Assembly: GCF_029945685.1 (NCBI RefSeq)
Contig: NZ_JAQSDA010000013.1
Location: 62,001-126,000, forward strand
Origin: Polaromonas sp.
GTDB lineage: Bacteria; Pseudomonadota; Gammaproteobacteria; Burkholderiales; Burkholderiaceae_C
Length of the DNA stretch: 64,000 nt
Direction: 5' to 3'
The notes beneath the pieces are model-generated. The model saw nothing but the letters and a program-made list of their open reading frames with translations. It did not search any database and had not been told where the DNA came from. The translations under genes were made by a program, and so were the position numbers. Shown here piece by piece: positions 27,232 to 35,562 of the stretch (within the stretch, counting starts at the first letter, position 1; each line of letters begins with the position of its first letter).

Positions 27232-28188
27232 ATGGCAAACCCCACCCCCACTCCTCTGGACGACCCGCAAATGGAAACAGAGGACAGCGAAACCTCTCCT
27301 GCTTGCGTGATGAGTTTCAACGCCAACGACCCCAGCGGCGCTGGCGGCCTGACGGCGGACATCAGCGCCATCACTTCCGCCGGGGCGCATGCGCTGGCGG
27401 TTGTCACCGGCGCCTATGTGCGTGATACGGCCGAGATTTTCGATCATGTTTCCTTTGATGAGGAGGCAGTGACCGAGCAGGCCCGCACGGCACTGGAAGA
27501 CATGCCCGTTGCCGCCATCAAGGTCGGTTTTGTCGGAAGCCCGGAAACCATCAGCGCGATCGCGGAAATTGCATCGGACTATGCCGATGTGCCGCTGATT
27601 GCCTACATGCCCAACCTGTCGTGGTGGGAAGAAGAGGCGATCGACAGCTATCTCGACGCGTTTCGCGAACTGATGCTGCCGCAAACCACCGTGCTCGTCG
27701 GCAACCACAGCAGCCTGTGGCGCTGGCTGCTGCCAGACTGGACCGGCGACAAGAGCCCGTCGGCACGTGATATCGCCAAGGCCGCCTCCGAGTTCGGCGT
27801 TCCCTACACGCTGGTGACCGGCGTGCCGCTGCCGGAACAGTTCATTGACAATGTGCTGGCCACACCGCAGGCCGTTCTCTACAGCGAGAAATTCGAGCGT
27901 TTCGAGGCGGTGTTTGCCGGCGCCGGCGACACGCTGACAGCCGCACTGACGGCACTGCTCGCCAACGGCCACAACCTGCAGGCCGCGACGGCCGAAGCCC
28001 TGACTTACCTCGATCACAGCCTGGACGCCGGTTTTCACCCCGGCATGGGCCATATCGTGCCTGACCGGCTGTTCTGGGCCCAGACCGAAGAAGACGTCAT
28101 GGACGCTGGCGACGATGACAGCGGTCCGGACACCCCCCTGCTCCCCCTGCCTCCCTTTGACCTCCCCACCAATGGCACCAAACACTAG
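27232..28188 (+). CDS. thiD: ThiD-like hydroxymethylpyrimidine/phosphomethylpyrimidine kinase
   Basis: A 318-residue ribokinase-fold protein beginning with the ThiD pattern '[42 protein letters not shown]' (seen across residues 26-68). ThiD phosphorylates the pyrimidine half of thiamine. One feature is unusual: the anion-hole motif, normally GTGC in ThiD, reads [12 protein letters not shown], as in pyridoxal kinases and PfkB sugar kinases. The C-terminal 30 residues are an Asp/Pro-rich tail absent from E. coli ThiD. ATG at 27232 is chosen; an in-frame ATG at 27172 is possible. It overlaps hemL by 17 bases. Confidence 0.82.
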   Translation: MANPTPTPLDDPQMETEDSETSPACVMSFNANDPSGAGGLTADISAITSAGAHALAVVTGAYVRDTAEIFDHVSFDEEAVTEQARTALEDMPVAAIKVGFVGSPETISAIAEIASDYADVPLIAYMPNLSWWEEEAIDSYLDAFRELMLPQTTVLVGNHSSLWRWLLPDWTGDKSPSARDIAKAASEFGVPYTLVTGVPLPEQFIDNVLATPQAVLYSEKFERFEAVFAGAGDTLTAALTALLANGHNLQAATAEALTYLDHSLDAGFHPGMGHIVPDRLFWAQTEEDVMDAGDDDSGPDTPLLPLPPFDLPTNGTKH

Positions 28189-29488
28189 TCCCGACACCTC
28201 CCGCAATGCTGCGCTGTTCGAGCGCGCCAAAAAACTGATTCCCGGTGGTGTCAATTCCCCGGTACGCGCCTTCAAGGCCGTCGGCGGTATCCCGCGATTC
28301 GTGCAACGCGCCCAGGGCGCCCATTTCTGGGACGCCGACGGCCAGCGCTACATCGACTACATCGGCTCCTGGGGCCCGATGATCCTGGGCCATGGGCACC
28401 CCGCCGTCGTCGAGGCTGTGCAAAAGGCCGTGCTCGAGGGCTTTTCCTATGGCGCACCGACCGAACGCGAGGTGGAGCTGGCCGAGGAGATCGTCAAACT
28501 CGTGCCGTCCATCGAGATGCTGCGACTGGTGAGCTCCGGAACGGAAGCCACGATGAGCGTGATCCGGCTGGCGCGTGGCGCCACCGGTCGCAGCAAGATC
28601 ATCAAGTTCGAGGGCTGCTACCACGGTCACTCCGACGCGTTGCTGGTGAAAGCCGGCTCGGGTCTGGCCACTTTTGGCAGCCCGACCAGCGCAGGCGTAC
28701 CGCCAGAGGTCGTGCAGCACACGCTGGTGCTCGAGTACAACCACATTGCCCAGCTCGAAGAAGCTTTTTCAATACACGGCAAGGAGATTGCCTGCCTGAT
28801 GATCGAGCCGATCGCCGGCAACATGAACTTTGTGCGCGCCAGCGTTCCCTTCATGAAACGCTGCCGGGAACTCTGCACCCAATACGGCGCGCTGCTGGTG
28901 TTCGACGAAGTCATGACCGGCTTTCGCGTCGCTCTCGGCGGCGCCCAAAGCCTGTATGCCCAGAGCATTCCCGGCTTTCAACCTGACATGACCGCATTGG
29001 GCAAGGTGATAGGCGGCGGCATGCCCATGGCAGCTTTTGGCGGTACCCGGGCGGTGATGGAGCTGCTGGCGCCCCTGGGTTCGGTCTACCAAGCGGGCAC
29101 GCTGTCGGGCAACCCGGTGGCCACTGCCTGCGGACTGGCGACCCTGCGCGAACTGCAAAAGCCCGGTTTTTATGAAGCCCTCGGCGAGCGCACCCGCAGT
29201 CTGGTCAGTGGCCTCACCCAGGCAGCCGCCCAATCCGGTGTGGCTTTTTGCGGCGACAGCGAAGGTGGCATGTTCGGCTTTTTCCTGCTGGACAAACTGC
29301 CGCAGAACTACGCCACGGTGATGACGACCGACAGCCCCGCCTTCAACCGCTTTTTCCATGCAATGCTGGATCAGGGCGTGTATTACGCGCCGGCACTGTA
29401 TGAAGCCGGCTTTGTCAGCTCGGCCCACACGGCGGCCGACATCGCCGAAACCGTCGACGCGGCCGCCAGGTTTTTCGCTGCACGCTGA
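28172..29488 (+). CDS. hemL: Glutamate-1-semialdehyde 2,1-aminomutase
   Basis: A 438-residue PLP enzyme that turns glutamate-1-semialdehyde into 5-aminolevulinate, the precursor of haem. The PLP lysine lies in '[18 protein letters not shown]' near residue 277. Other landmarks are '[20 protein letters not shown]' at the start, '[16 protein letters not shown]' and '[10 protein letters not shown]'. ATG at 28172, inside the end of thiD, fits the conserved N-terminus. Length is normal. The gene converges on purH with a hairpin repeat between them. Confidence 0.97.
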   Translation: MAPNTSPDTSRNAALFERAKKLIPGGVNSPVRAFKAVGGIPRFVQRAQGAHFWDADGQRYIDYIGSWGPMILGHGHPAVVEAVQKAVLEGFSYGAPTEREVELAEEIVKLVPSIEMLRLVSSGTEATMSVIRLARGATGRSKIIKFEGCYHGHSDALLVKAGSGLATFGSPTSAGVPPEVVQHTLVLEYNHIAQLEEAFSIHGKEIACLMIEPIAGNMNFVRASVPFMKRCRELCTQYGALLVFDEVMTGFRVALGGAQSLYAQSIPGFQPDMTALGKVIGGGMPMAAFGGTRAVMELLAPLGSVYQAGTLSGNPVATACGLATLRELQKPGFYEALGERTRSLVSGLTQAAAQSGVAFCGDSEGGMFGFFLLDKLPQNYATVMTTDSPAFNRFFHAMLDQGVYYAPALYEAGFVSSAHTAADIAETVDAAARFFAAR

Positions 29489-29546
29489 GGGCCGCGCATA
29501 CCGGCCAACACAAACGCTGTCGCCAGCTCAGCCCCGACGGGCGCCT

Positions 29547-29615
29547 GATTTGCTATCAATTAAATAGCTGACTGCGCACGTGGCGCAAGGGCTGCAGGCA
29601 CTTTTTATTAAAAAC
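29547..29615 (+). repeat. Small hairpin repeat, copy 3, between convergent hemL and purH
   Basis: It contains TTTGCTATCAATTAAATAGCTG, then the stem TGCGC-ACGTG-GCGCA (29573-29587), CAAGGGCTGCAGGC and TTTTTATTAAAAA. The order of elements is the same as in the other copies, but the stem sequence differs while still pairing. Its location between convergent genes suggests a bidirectional terminator-like role. Confidence 0.6.
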
Positions 29616-29621
29616 CGGGGA

Positions 29622-31193
29622 TCAATGCCGGAAGTGCCGCACCCCGCTGAGCACCATCACCACGCCACGTTCGTCGGCCGCGTCGATCACTTCCTGGTCG
29701 CGCATGCTGCCGCCCGGCTGGATCACGCAGTTCGCGCCCGCATCGACGACCACGTCGAGACCGTCGCGGAAAGGAAAGAAGGCGTCGCTCGCGACCGCCG
29801 TGCCCTTGAGCGACAGGCCGGCATGCCCGGCCTTGATGCTGGCAATACGCGCTGAGTCCAGGCGGCTCATCTGCCCGGCGCCCACACCCATGGTCATGCC
29901 ATCGGCACAGAACACGATGGCGTTGGACTTCACGTATTTGGCGACCTTCCAGGAGAACATCAGGTCCTGCAGCTGGGCCGGCGTCGGCTGCAGCTTGCTG
30001 ACCACCTTGATGTCGGCCAGTGCCAGCTCGTGGTTGTCGGCGGTCTGCATCAGGAGGCCGGAGCCGACGCGCTTGATGTCCATCAGGTTGCGGCCCTGTT
30101 GCCACGCCGTGTTGCCGCCCGGGGGCAGGTCGATCTGCAAAATCCGCACGTTGACCTTTGTCTTGAAGACCTCGAGTGCTTCGGGCGTGAAGCCCGGCGC
30201 CATCAACACCTCGACAAACTGTTTGGAGATCTGCTGCGCCGCCGCTACATCGAGCGTGCAGTTCAGCGCGATGATGCCGCCGAAGGCCGAGGTCGGGTCG
30301 GTCTTGAAGGCCTTGCTGTAGGCCTCCAGCGCGTCCTTGCCCACTGCCACGCCGCAGGGGTTGGCGTGTTTGACGATGACGCAGGCCGGCCCGCTGAAAC
30401 TCTTGACGCATTCCCAGGCGGCATCGGCGTCGGCGATGTTGTTGTACGACAGCTCCTTGCCCTGCAACTGCCGGGCCGTGACCAGCGAGCCCGGTGCCGG
30501 GTACAGGTCGCGGTAAAGCGCGGCCTGCTGGTGCGCGTTTTCACCGTAGCGCAGGTCCTGCACCTTGACGAAGCGGCCGTTGGCCTGAGCGGGAAACAGG
30601 CTGTGCGAGCCATCGGGCTGGATGCCCGAGAGGTAGTCGCTGATGGCGCCGTCGTACTGGCTGATGCGGTTGAAGGCGGCCACCGACAAGGCGAATTTGG
30701 TGGCATCGGCCAGCTTGCCGGCCGTCTTGAGCTCCTGCAGCACGCCGTCGTACTGCGAGGCGTCGGTCAGCACCCCGACATCCTTCCAGTTCTTGGCGGC
30801 CGAACGCACCATGGCCGGACCGCCAATGTCGATGTTCTCGATCGCGTCTTCCAGCGTGCAGCCGGTCTTGGCGACGGTCGCTTCAAACGGGTAGAGGTTG
30901 ACGACCAGCAGGTCGATGGTGTCTATGCCGTGGGCTTTCAGCGCGGCCATGTGTTCCGGCACATCGCGACGCGCCAGCAGCCCGCCGTGCACCATGGGGT
31001 GCAGGGTCTTGACACGGCCGTCGAGCATCTCGGGAAAACCCGTCAGTTCGGCGACTTCGGTCACGGGCAGCTTCTCTTCGGCCAGCAGCCGGGCCGTGCC
31101 GCCGGTGGAGATCAGCTTGATGCCGAGGGCGTGCAACGCGCGTGCAAAGTCAACAATGCCGGTTTTGTCGGAGACGGAGATCAGGGCGTTCAT
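29622..31193 (-). CDS. purH: Bifunctional AICAR formyltransferase / IMP cyclohydrolase
   Basis: A 523-residue enzyme performing the last two steps of de novo purine synthesis. The N-terminal MGS-like cyclohydrolase domain starts [20 protein letters not shown] and includes '[11 protein letters not shown]' and '[15 protein letters not shown]'. The C-terminal transformylase domain includes '[12 protein letters not shown]' and the catalytic '[12 protein letters not shown]'. ATG at 31193 fits the family start. It lies 44 bases after fis on the same strand, giving the dusB-fis-purH order seen in many betaproteobacteria. Confidence 0.97.
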   Translation of the reverse strand: MNALISVSDKTGIVDFARALHALGIKLISTGGTARLLAEEKLPVTEVAELTGFPEMLDGRVKTLHPMVHGGLLARRDVPEHMAALKAHGIDTIDLLVVNLYPFEATVAKTGCTLEDAIENIDIGGPAMVRSAAKNWKDVGVLTDASQYDGVLQELKTAGKLADATKFALSVAAFNRISQYDGAISDYLSGIQPDGSHSLFPAQANGRFVKVQDLRYGENAHQQAALYRDLYPAPGSLVTARQLQGKELSYNNIADADAAWECVKSFSGPACVIVKHANPCGVAVGKDALEAYSKAFKTDPTSAFGGIIALNCTLDVAAAQQISKQFVEVLMAPGFTPEALEVFKTKVNVRILQIDLPPGGNTAWQQGRNLMDIKRVGSGLLMQTADNHELALADIKVVSKLQPTPAQLQDLMFSWKVAKYVKSNAIVFCADGMTMGVGAGQMSRLDSARIASIKAGHAGLSLKGTAVASDAFFPFRDGLDVVVDAGANCVIQPGGSMRDQEVIDAADERGVVMVLSGVRHFRH

Positions 31194-31237
31194 GCGTATC
31201 TTTGGTTCTTTTGGGGGGAAGGGATGCGACGGCCGGG

Positions 31238-31474
31238 TCACTTGATCAGTTTGTGTTCAAGAAGTTTTTTGCGCAGGGTGTTGCGGTTCAGGCCCAGCCA
31301 TTCGGCCGCTCGTGACTGGTTGTGGTCGGCATACTGCATCACCACCTCCAGCAACGGCTTTTCGACCACGCGCACCATCATGTCGTACATGCCGTCAGGT
31401 TCGGTGCCGCGCAGGTCCCTGAAATAACCTTCCAGGCTGGTGCGTACGCACTCTTCGATGTGTTTCTTGCTCAT
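31238..31474 (-). CDS. fis: Fis-family DNA-binding protein
   Basis: A 78-residue nucleoid protein. The C-terminal helix-turn-helix '[31 protein letters not shown]' is the Fis signature; the N-terminal dimerisation part is shorter than in E. coli (98 residues), as usual in betaproteobacteria. ATG at 31474 overlaps the dusB stop by four bases (ATGA), so the pair is translationally coupled as in enterobacterial dusB-fis. It should bend DNA and affect rRNA and growth-linked promoters. Confidence 0.95.
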   Translation of the reverse strand: MSKKHIEECVRTSLEGYFRDLRGTEPDGMYDMMVRVVEKPLLEVVMQYADHNQSRAAEWLGLNRNTLRKKLLEHKLIK

Positions 31475-32541
31475 GCGAGCTCTCCCTCCTTCTTTTTCTG
31501 TCCTGCATTGTCGCCGACGGCCGGCTGCGCCATGCCGCTCCCCACCACGGGCATGCGGTCCATGCACTTGCCCAGCCCGTCAAAAAAGGCCGCCACCGCC
31601 TGCCACTGTGCCTCACTATCTTCCAGCAGGTTCATGCGGCTGCGGAACGCCTCGCCACCGGGCAGCGTCCTGACGTACCAGCCGATGTGCTTGCGCGCGG
31701 AGCGCACCCCGCTAAAGTCGCCATACAGCGCATAGTGGTCCAGCAGGTGATCGAGCAGCAGGCGTTTGACCTCGGCCACCAGCGGCGGCGCAAGATGTGT
31801 GCCGGTCTCCAGGAAATGCGCAATTTCCCGGAAAATCCAGGGGCGGCCCTGGGCGGCCCGGCCCACCATCACCGCATCGGCGCCTGTGCAGGCCAGCACA
31901 TCGCGGGCTTTTTCAGGGGTATCGATGTCGCCGTTGGCGACCACCGGAACGGCCACCGCGGCCTTGACCGCCGCAATCGTGTCGTACTCGGCGCGCCCCT
32001 TGTAGCCCTGCTCGCGTGTGCGGCCATGCACGGTGAGCATCTGCACACCCGCGCCTTCAAAAACACGTGCCAGCGCGACGGCGTTTTTATGCGATTCGTC
32101 CCAGCCGGTGCGCATCTTCAGGGTGACCGGGACGCCGCGCGGCGCACAGGCGGCCACCACGGCCTCGACGATGGCCAGAGCCAGTGGCTCATCCTGCATC
32201 AGGGCCGAGCCGGCCCACTTGTTGCAGACCTTCTTGGCCGGGCAGCCCATGTTGATGTCGATGATCTGCGCGCCACGGTCGATGTTGTAGGCGGCGGCCT
32301 CGGCCATCATCTGCGCGTCGGTGCCGGCAATCTGCACGGCGATCGGCGCGACCTCACCGTCGTGGTTGGCGCGGCGCGAGGTCTTCAGGGTGTCCCACAG
32401 GTCACGCCGCGAGGTGACCATTTCACTGACCGCATAACCCGCCCCCCCGGCCTTGCACAGACGCCGGAACGGCCGGTCGGTGACACCCGCCATCGGCGCG
32501 GCAAACAGGTTGTTCGCCAAAACGTAGGGGCCGATGTTCAT
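31471..32541 (-). CDS. dusB: tRNA-dihydrouridine synthase B
   Basis: A 356-residue FMN enzyme that reduces uridines in the tRNA D-loop. The family start 'PYVLANNLFAAPMAGVTDRPFRRLC' and the catalytic cysteine in 'INMGCPAKKVCNKWAGSALM' are clear, as are 'KMRTGWDES', 'VHGRTREQGYKG' and 'VVANGDIDT'. It is the first gene of the dusB-fis-purH run. Length and motifs fit DusB better than DusA or DusC. Confidence 0.96.
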   Translation of the reverse strand: MNIGPYVLANNLFAAPMAGVTDRPFRRLCKAGGAGYAVSEMVTSRRDLWDTLKTSRRANHDGEVAPIAVQIAGTDAQMMAEAAAYNIDRGAQIIDINMGCPAKKVCNKWAGSALMQDEPLALAIVEAVVAACAPRGVPVTLKMRTGWDESHKNAVALARVFEGAGVQMLTVHGRTREQGYKGRAEYDTIAAVKAAVAVPVVANGDIDTPEKARDVLACTGADAVMVGRAAQGRPWIFREIAHFLETGTHLAPPLVAEVKRLLLDHLLDHYALYGDFSGVRSARKHIGWYVRTLPGGEAFRSRMNLLEDSEAQWQAVAAFFDGLGKCMDRMPVVGSGMAQPAVGDNAGQKKKEGELA

Positions 32542-32682
32542 GGGAATGGGAGGCAGGTGTGGGTGCGCAAAAACGAGGCACGATTGTAACTGCCCAAAAT
32601 TTCAGCAATTGAAATCTGCGGAAGGGGCGTGCAAGCCGGCGCCAGGGCCAGAATGCGGGCGTACTGCCTATACTCGCTCCAG

Positions 32683-33174
32683 ATGGAACTCTGGATACAA
32701 CACCTGCTTGAAGCCCTGGCCCTGCCCGAATACGGCTTGAGCACGGTGTTCGTGGTCTCGTTCATCTCTGCCACCCTGTTGCCGCTCGGCTCCGAACCCG
32801 TTGTCTTCGGCCTGGTCAAGCTCAACCCGCACCTGTTCTGGCCGACCGTGCTGGTGGCCACGGCGGGCAATACGCTGGGTGGCGCGCTCGACTGGTGGTT
32901 CGGTTATGGCGCCCACAAGGTGGTGGACAAGTATTCGCACTCCTCGCACCACAGCCGCGCCATCCGCTGGCTGGAAAAGCTCGGGCCCAAAGCCTGTCTG
33001 CTGGCCTGGCTGCCCGGGGTCGGCGACCCGCTTTGCGCGGTGGCGGGCTGGCTCAAGTTTCCGTTCTGGCCCTGTGTGGCCTACATGGCCGCCGGAAAAT
33101 TTGCGCGTTACGTGACGATGACAGGCGCACTGGTCTGGGCCTTTCCGGGCAGCATCCGGTTTTGGGGCGGATAG
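32683..33174 (+). CDS. YqaA-family (VTT/DedA-like) membrane protein
   Basis: A 163-residue inner-membrane protein with about four hydrophobic segments. 'GLSTVFVVSFISATLLPLGSEPVVFGL', 'VATAGNTLGGALDWWFGYG' and 'WLPGVGDPLCAVAGWLKF' follow the YqaA pattern, a small branch of the DedA/VTT superfamily. Some DedA proteins act in lipid flipping or proton-coupled transport; YqaA itself is uncharacterised. ATG at 32683 begins MELWIQHLLEALALPEYG, typical of the family. Confidence 0.88.
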   Translation: MELWIQHLLEALALPEYGLSTVFVVSFISATLLPLGSEPVVFGLVKLNPHLFWPTVLVATAGNTLGGALDWWFGYGAHKVVDKYSHSSHHSRAIRWLEKLGPKACLLAWLPGVGDPLCAVAGWLKFPFWPCVAYMAAGKFARYVTMTGALVWAFPGSIRFWGG

Positions 33175-33208
33175 GACATGGCCCCCACGGTCGCTCACTT
33201 TGTGTAGC

Positions 33209-33271
33209 TCCTGCCCCCCCTGGGGGGGGGCTGCGCCTGCGGACTGGCAAAGCCAGATCCGCGGCTCCTGC
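33209..33271. repeat. C-run/G-run hairpin with following CTGGC/GCCAG stem
   Basis: CTCCTGCCCCCCCTGGGGGGGGGCTGCGCC folds on itself and is followed by CTGGC-AAA-GCCAG within a CGCGGA...TCCGCGG frame. I recall near-identical stretches in other Comamonadaceae genomes, but only this copy is visible here. The intergenic region 33175-33303 holds nothing else. Confidence 0.4.
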
Positions 33272-33303
33272 TTGTATTTTTACGCCTGTACCACCCGGCG
33301 GCT

Positions 33304-34053
33304 CTAAAACCGTTCGTGTGACTGCAGATAGCGCCACTGTCCCACGGGGAGGCTGCTCATGGACACCCGCCCGACACGGATGCGTTTCATCGCCTGCACC
33401 GTGAGCCCGACACTCTCACACATGAAGGCTATCTGCCCGGGGCGTTCGCCCTTGAGTGCAAAACGCAAACGGGTTTCGTTCTGCCAGCTCACCTTCGCAG
33501 GCGGCAACAACACCCCGTTGAAGGTGAAGCCATGGTCGAGCCGGTTGAGCCGCTGCAGGCCGCCCGGTACGATGGTACCGGTCACGTCCACAATGACCTC
33601 GTGCTCCATGACCGCAGCGTCCTCGCTGAGCTTGCGCGCCACGCGCCAGTCCTGGGTGAAAACCACCAGGCCGCTGGCCGGGGTGGCAAGCGGAGTCGCC
33701 AGGGTCAGCGCGCTGACATGTTTTTTCAGGGGCCGGATGCCCGATCGGTCGTCTTTCACGCGGTTGGACGGAACCAGCAACTGCGCAGCGGGGTTGGCAG
33801 GGCGCTTGCTCCCCGCTTCCAGGCCAGCCTCGTAAGCCGGTGGCTTGTTCAGCAGCAGCGTCACTGGCGTCAGCGCCAGCAGGCTGGCGTCCGGGTCGAG
33901 TTCGACTTTCTGGTCCAGCACGCGGTGCTGCGGCTCTTCCACAACCACGCCATCGACGCGCACCCATCCGCCTTCGATGTACTGCTCGGCTTCGCGACGC
34001 GAGCAGTTGAGCATCTGGGCCAGGTGTTTGGCGAGGCGGACGGGTTCGGTCAT
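33304..34053 (-). CDS. RsuA/RluF-type RNA pseudouridine synthase-like protein lacking the catalytic Asp
   Basis: A 249-residue protein with an N-terminal S4 RNA-binding domain ('RLAKHLAQMLNCSRREAEQYIEGGWVRVDG') and an RsuA-family synthase-like domain. The catalytic motif, normally GRLDxxTxGLL, aligns with TPLATPASGLVVFTQD: the Asp is Ala and the Arg is Pro. The end 'MKRIRVGRVSMSSLPVGQWRYL' keeps the family C-terminal motif. It should bind structured RNA but probably does not make pseudouridine. It lies alone, 129 bases after the convergent YqaA-type gene, with a long non-coding gap upstream. Confidence 0.85.
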   Translation of the reverse strand: MTEPVRLAKHLAQMLNCSRREAEQYIEGGWVRVDGVVVEEPQHRVLDQKVELDPDASLLALTPVTLLLNKPPAYEAGLEAGSKRPANPAAQLLVPSNRVKDDRSGIRPLKKHVSALTLATPLATPASGLVVFTQDWRVARKLSEDAAVMEHEVIVDVTGTIVPGGLQRLNRLDHGFTFNGVLLPPAKVSWQNETRLRFALKGERPGQIAFMCESVGLTVQAMKRIRVGRVSMSSLPVGQWRYLQSHERF

Positions 34054-34439
34054 GCGATCTGCTCGGTCCTTTCAAGCGCCACCGTCGAACCGGCTCCGCC
34101 GGGCGACAGGAGGTGTCCCCTGCAAGGGGAGGATGGGCTACACGCAATGAGCCCAGGCAGGGGTGTACTCATCGAGGGCCTGTTCACCCTATTTATACAA
34201 GTGCGAACGTGGCTAAAACAGCGCCAATCCAGGCGCGCGACGACGCTCAGCCTGGGCGGCTGGGCTAGGAGTGCAACGACGAGTGGCGTTGTTTTAACCA
34301 CGTTCCCTCCGGGTTGCGGCCAAAAAGGCCATGCGCAGCGTTGCAAAGCCTTGCCGGGCGCCAGCCCGGCTGCATTTTGCGCCTCGCGCATGATCTTTTT
34401 GACTCGCAACGCATCGTGCATAAATAGGGTGAACAGGCC
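34054..34439. other. Non-coding stretch carrying a MITE-like element
   Basis: No convincing gene in either strand. The first 120 bases (to 34174) show nothing I can name apart from some GC-rich short repeats; from 34175 the MITE-like element fills the rest. Confidence 0.6.
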
Positions 34440-34441
34440 CT
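34175..34441. mobile_element. MITE-like element, 267 bp, with perfect 22-bp terminal inverted repeats
   Basis: The left end (34175-34196) begins AGGGCCTGTTCACCCTATTT and the right end (34420-34441) is its exact reverse complement over 22 bp. Inside, 34206-34226 and 34284-34304 form a second inverted repeat (19 of 21 bases pair), and the inner region has more small hairpins such as GCCGGGC/GCCCGGC. There is no open frame. The right end runs into the ychF stop codon (34440-34442). No clear target duplication is seen. The parent transposon is not identifiable from the window. Confidence 0.7.
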
Positions 34442-35531
34442 AGCTGCTGAACAGGAAATTCATCACGTCGCCATCCTTGACGATGTATTCCTTGCCTTCG
34501 CTGCGCATCTTGCCCGCGTCCTTGGCGCCCTGCTCGCCCTGGTAGGTGATGTAGTCGTCAAAGGCAATCGTCTGGGCGCGGATGTAGCCCTTCTCGAAAT
34601 CGGTGTGGATCACGCCGGCCGCCTGCGGACCGGTGTCGCCGACATGGATGGTCCAGGCGCGCACCTCCTTCACACCGGCCGTGAAATAAGTCTGCAGGCC
34701 CAGCAGCTTGTAGGCGGCGCGGATCAGGCGGTTCAGCCCGGGCTCTTCCTGACCGATCTCGGCGAGGAACATTTTCTTGTCCTCTTCCTCCATGTCGGCC
34801 ATCTCGGCCTCCATCTTGGCGCAGATGGCCACAACAGGCGCATTCTGGCTGGCTGCGTAGGCACGCAGCTTGTCCAGGAAAGGATTGTTTTCGAAACCGT
34901 CCTCGGCCACATTACCGACGAACATGGCCGGCTTGGCGGTGATCAGGAAAAACTGCTTGAGCAGCGGCAGCTCTTCCTTGCTGAACTCCAGCGTGCGCAC
35001 AGGTTTGGCTTCATTGAGCGCCGCCTGGCATTTTTCCAGAATGGCCACGAGTTTGATCGACTCCTTGTCACCCGAGCGCGCCGTTTTGGTCACGCGGTGC
35101 AGGGCTTTTTCAACCGCCGTCAGGTCGGCCAGGCACAGCTCGGTCTGGATCACCTCGATGTCGGAAATCGGGTCCACCTTGCCGGCCACGTGGATCACGT
35201 TGTCGTCCTCGAAGCAGCGCACGACGTTCACAATCGCATCGGTCTCGCGGATATGTGCCAGAAACTTGTTGCCCAGGCCCTCGCCGGTGCTGGCACCCGC
35301 CACCAAGCCGGCGATGTCGACAAACTCGACAATGGCGGACTGGATCTTCTCCGGCTTGACGATGACTGCCAGCGCAGCCAGCCGCGGATCAGGCACCTCC
35401 ACAATGCCGACGTTGGGCTCAATGGTGCAGAACGGGTAGTTCTCCGCTGCAATGCCCGCCTTGGTCAGGGCGTTAAAAAGGGTGGATTTGCCGACGTTGG
35501 GCAAGCCTACAATACCGCACTTCAGACTCAT
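34440..35531 (-). CDS. ychF: YchF/OLA1-type ATPase
   Basis: A 363-residue Obg-superfamily P-loop protein. G1 is '[18 protein letters not shown]' at residue 7, followed by '[13 protein letters not shown]' and '[23 protein letters not shown]' (G3). A coiled-coil insertion lies in the middle and a C-terminal TGS domain includes '[22 protein letters not shown]'. YchF binds ATP in preference to GTP, associates with ribosomes and affects oxidative-stress response. The last codons (FLFSS) and the stop abut the MITE-like element; many relatives end FLFNV, so the tail may have been slightly altered. Confidence 0.95.
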   Translation of the reverse strand: MSLKCGIVGLPNVGKSTLFNALTKAGIAAENYPFCTIEPNVGIVEVPDPRLAALAVIVKPEKIQSAIVEFVDIAGLVAGASTGEGLGNKFLAHIRETDAIVNVVRCFEDDNVIHVAGKVDPISDIEVIQTELCLADLTAVEKALHRVTKTARSGDKESIKLVAILEKCQAALNEAKPVRTLEFSKEELPLLKQFFLITAKPAMFVGNVAEDGFENNPFLDKLRAYAASQNAPVVAICAKMEAEMADMEEEDKKMFLAEIGQEEPGLNRLIRAAYKLLGLQTYFTAGVKEVRAWTIHVGDTGPQAAGVIHTDFEKGYIRAQTIAFDDYITYQGEQGAKDAGKMRSEGKEYIVKDGDVMNFLFSS

Positions 35532-35562
35532 GAAAAACCTTCAAAAACAGGCTGAGAAGTGT

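Noticed and set aside
33209..33271. Simple sequencing artefact at the C-run/G-run.
   Set aside because: The symmetrical stem and neighbouring stem suggest a real structured repeat, though the exact run length may be unreliable.
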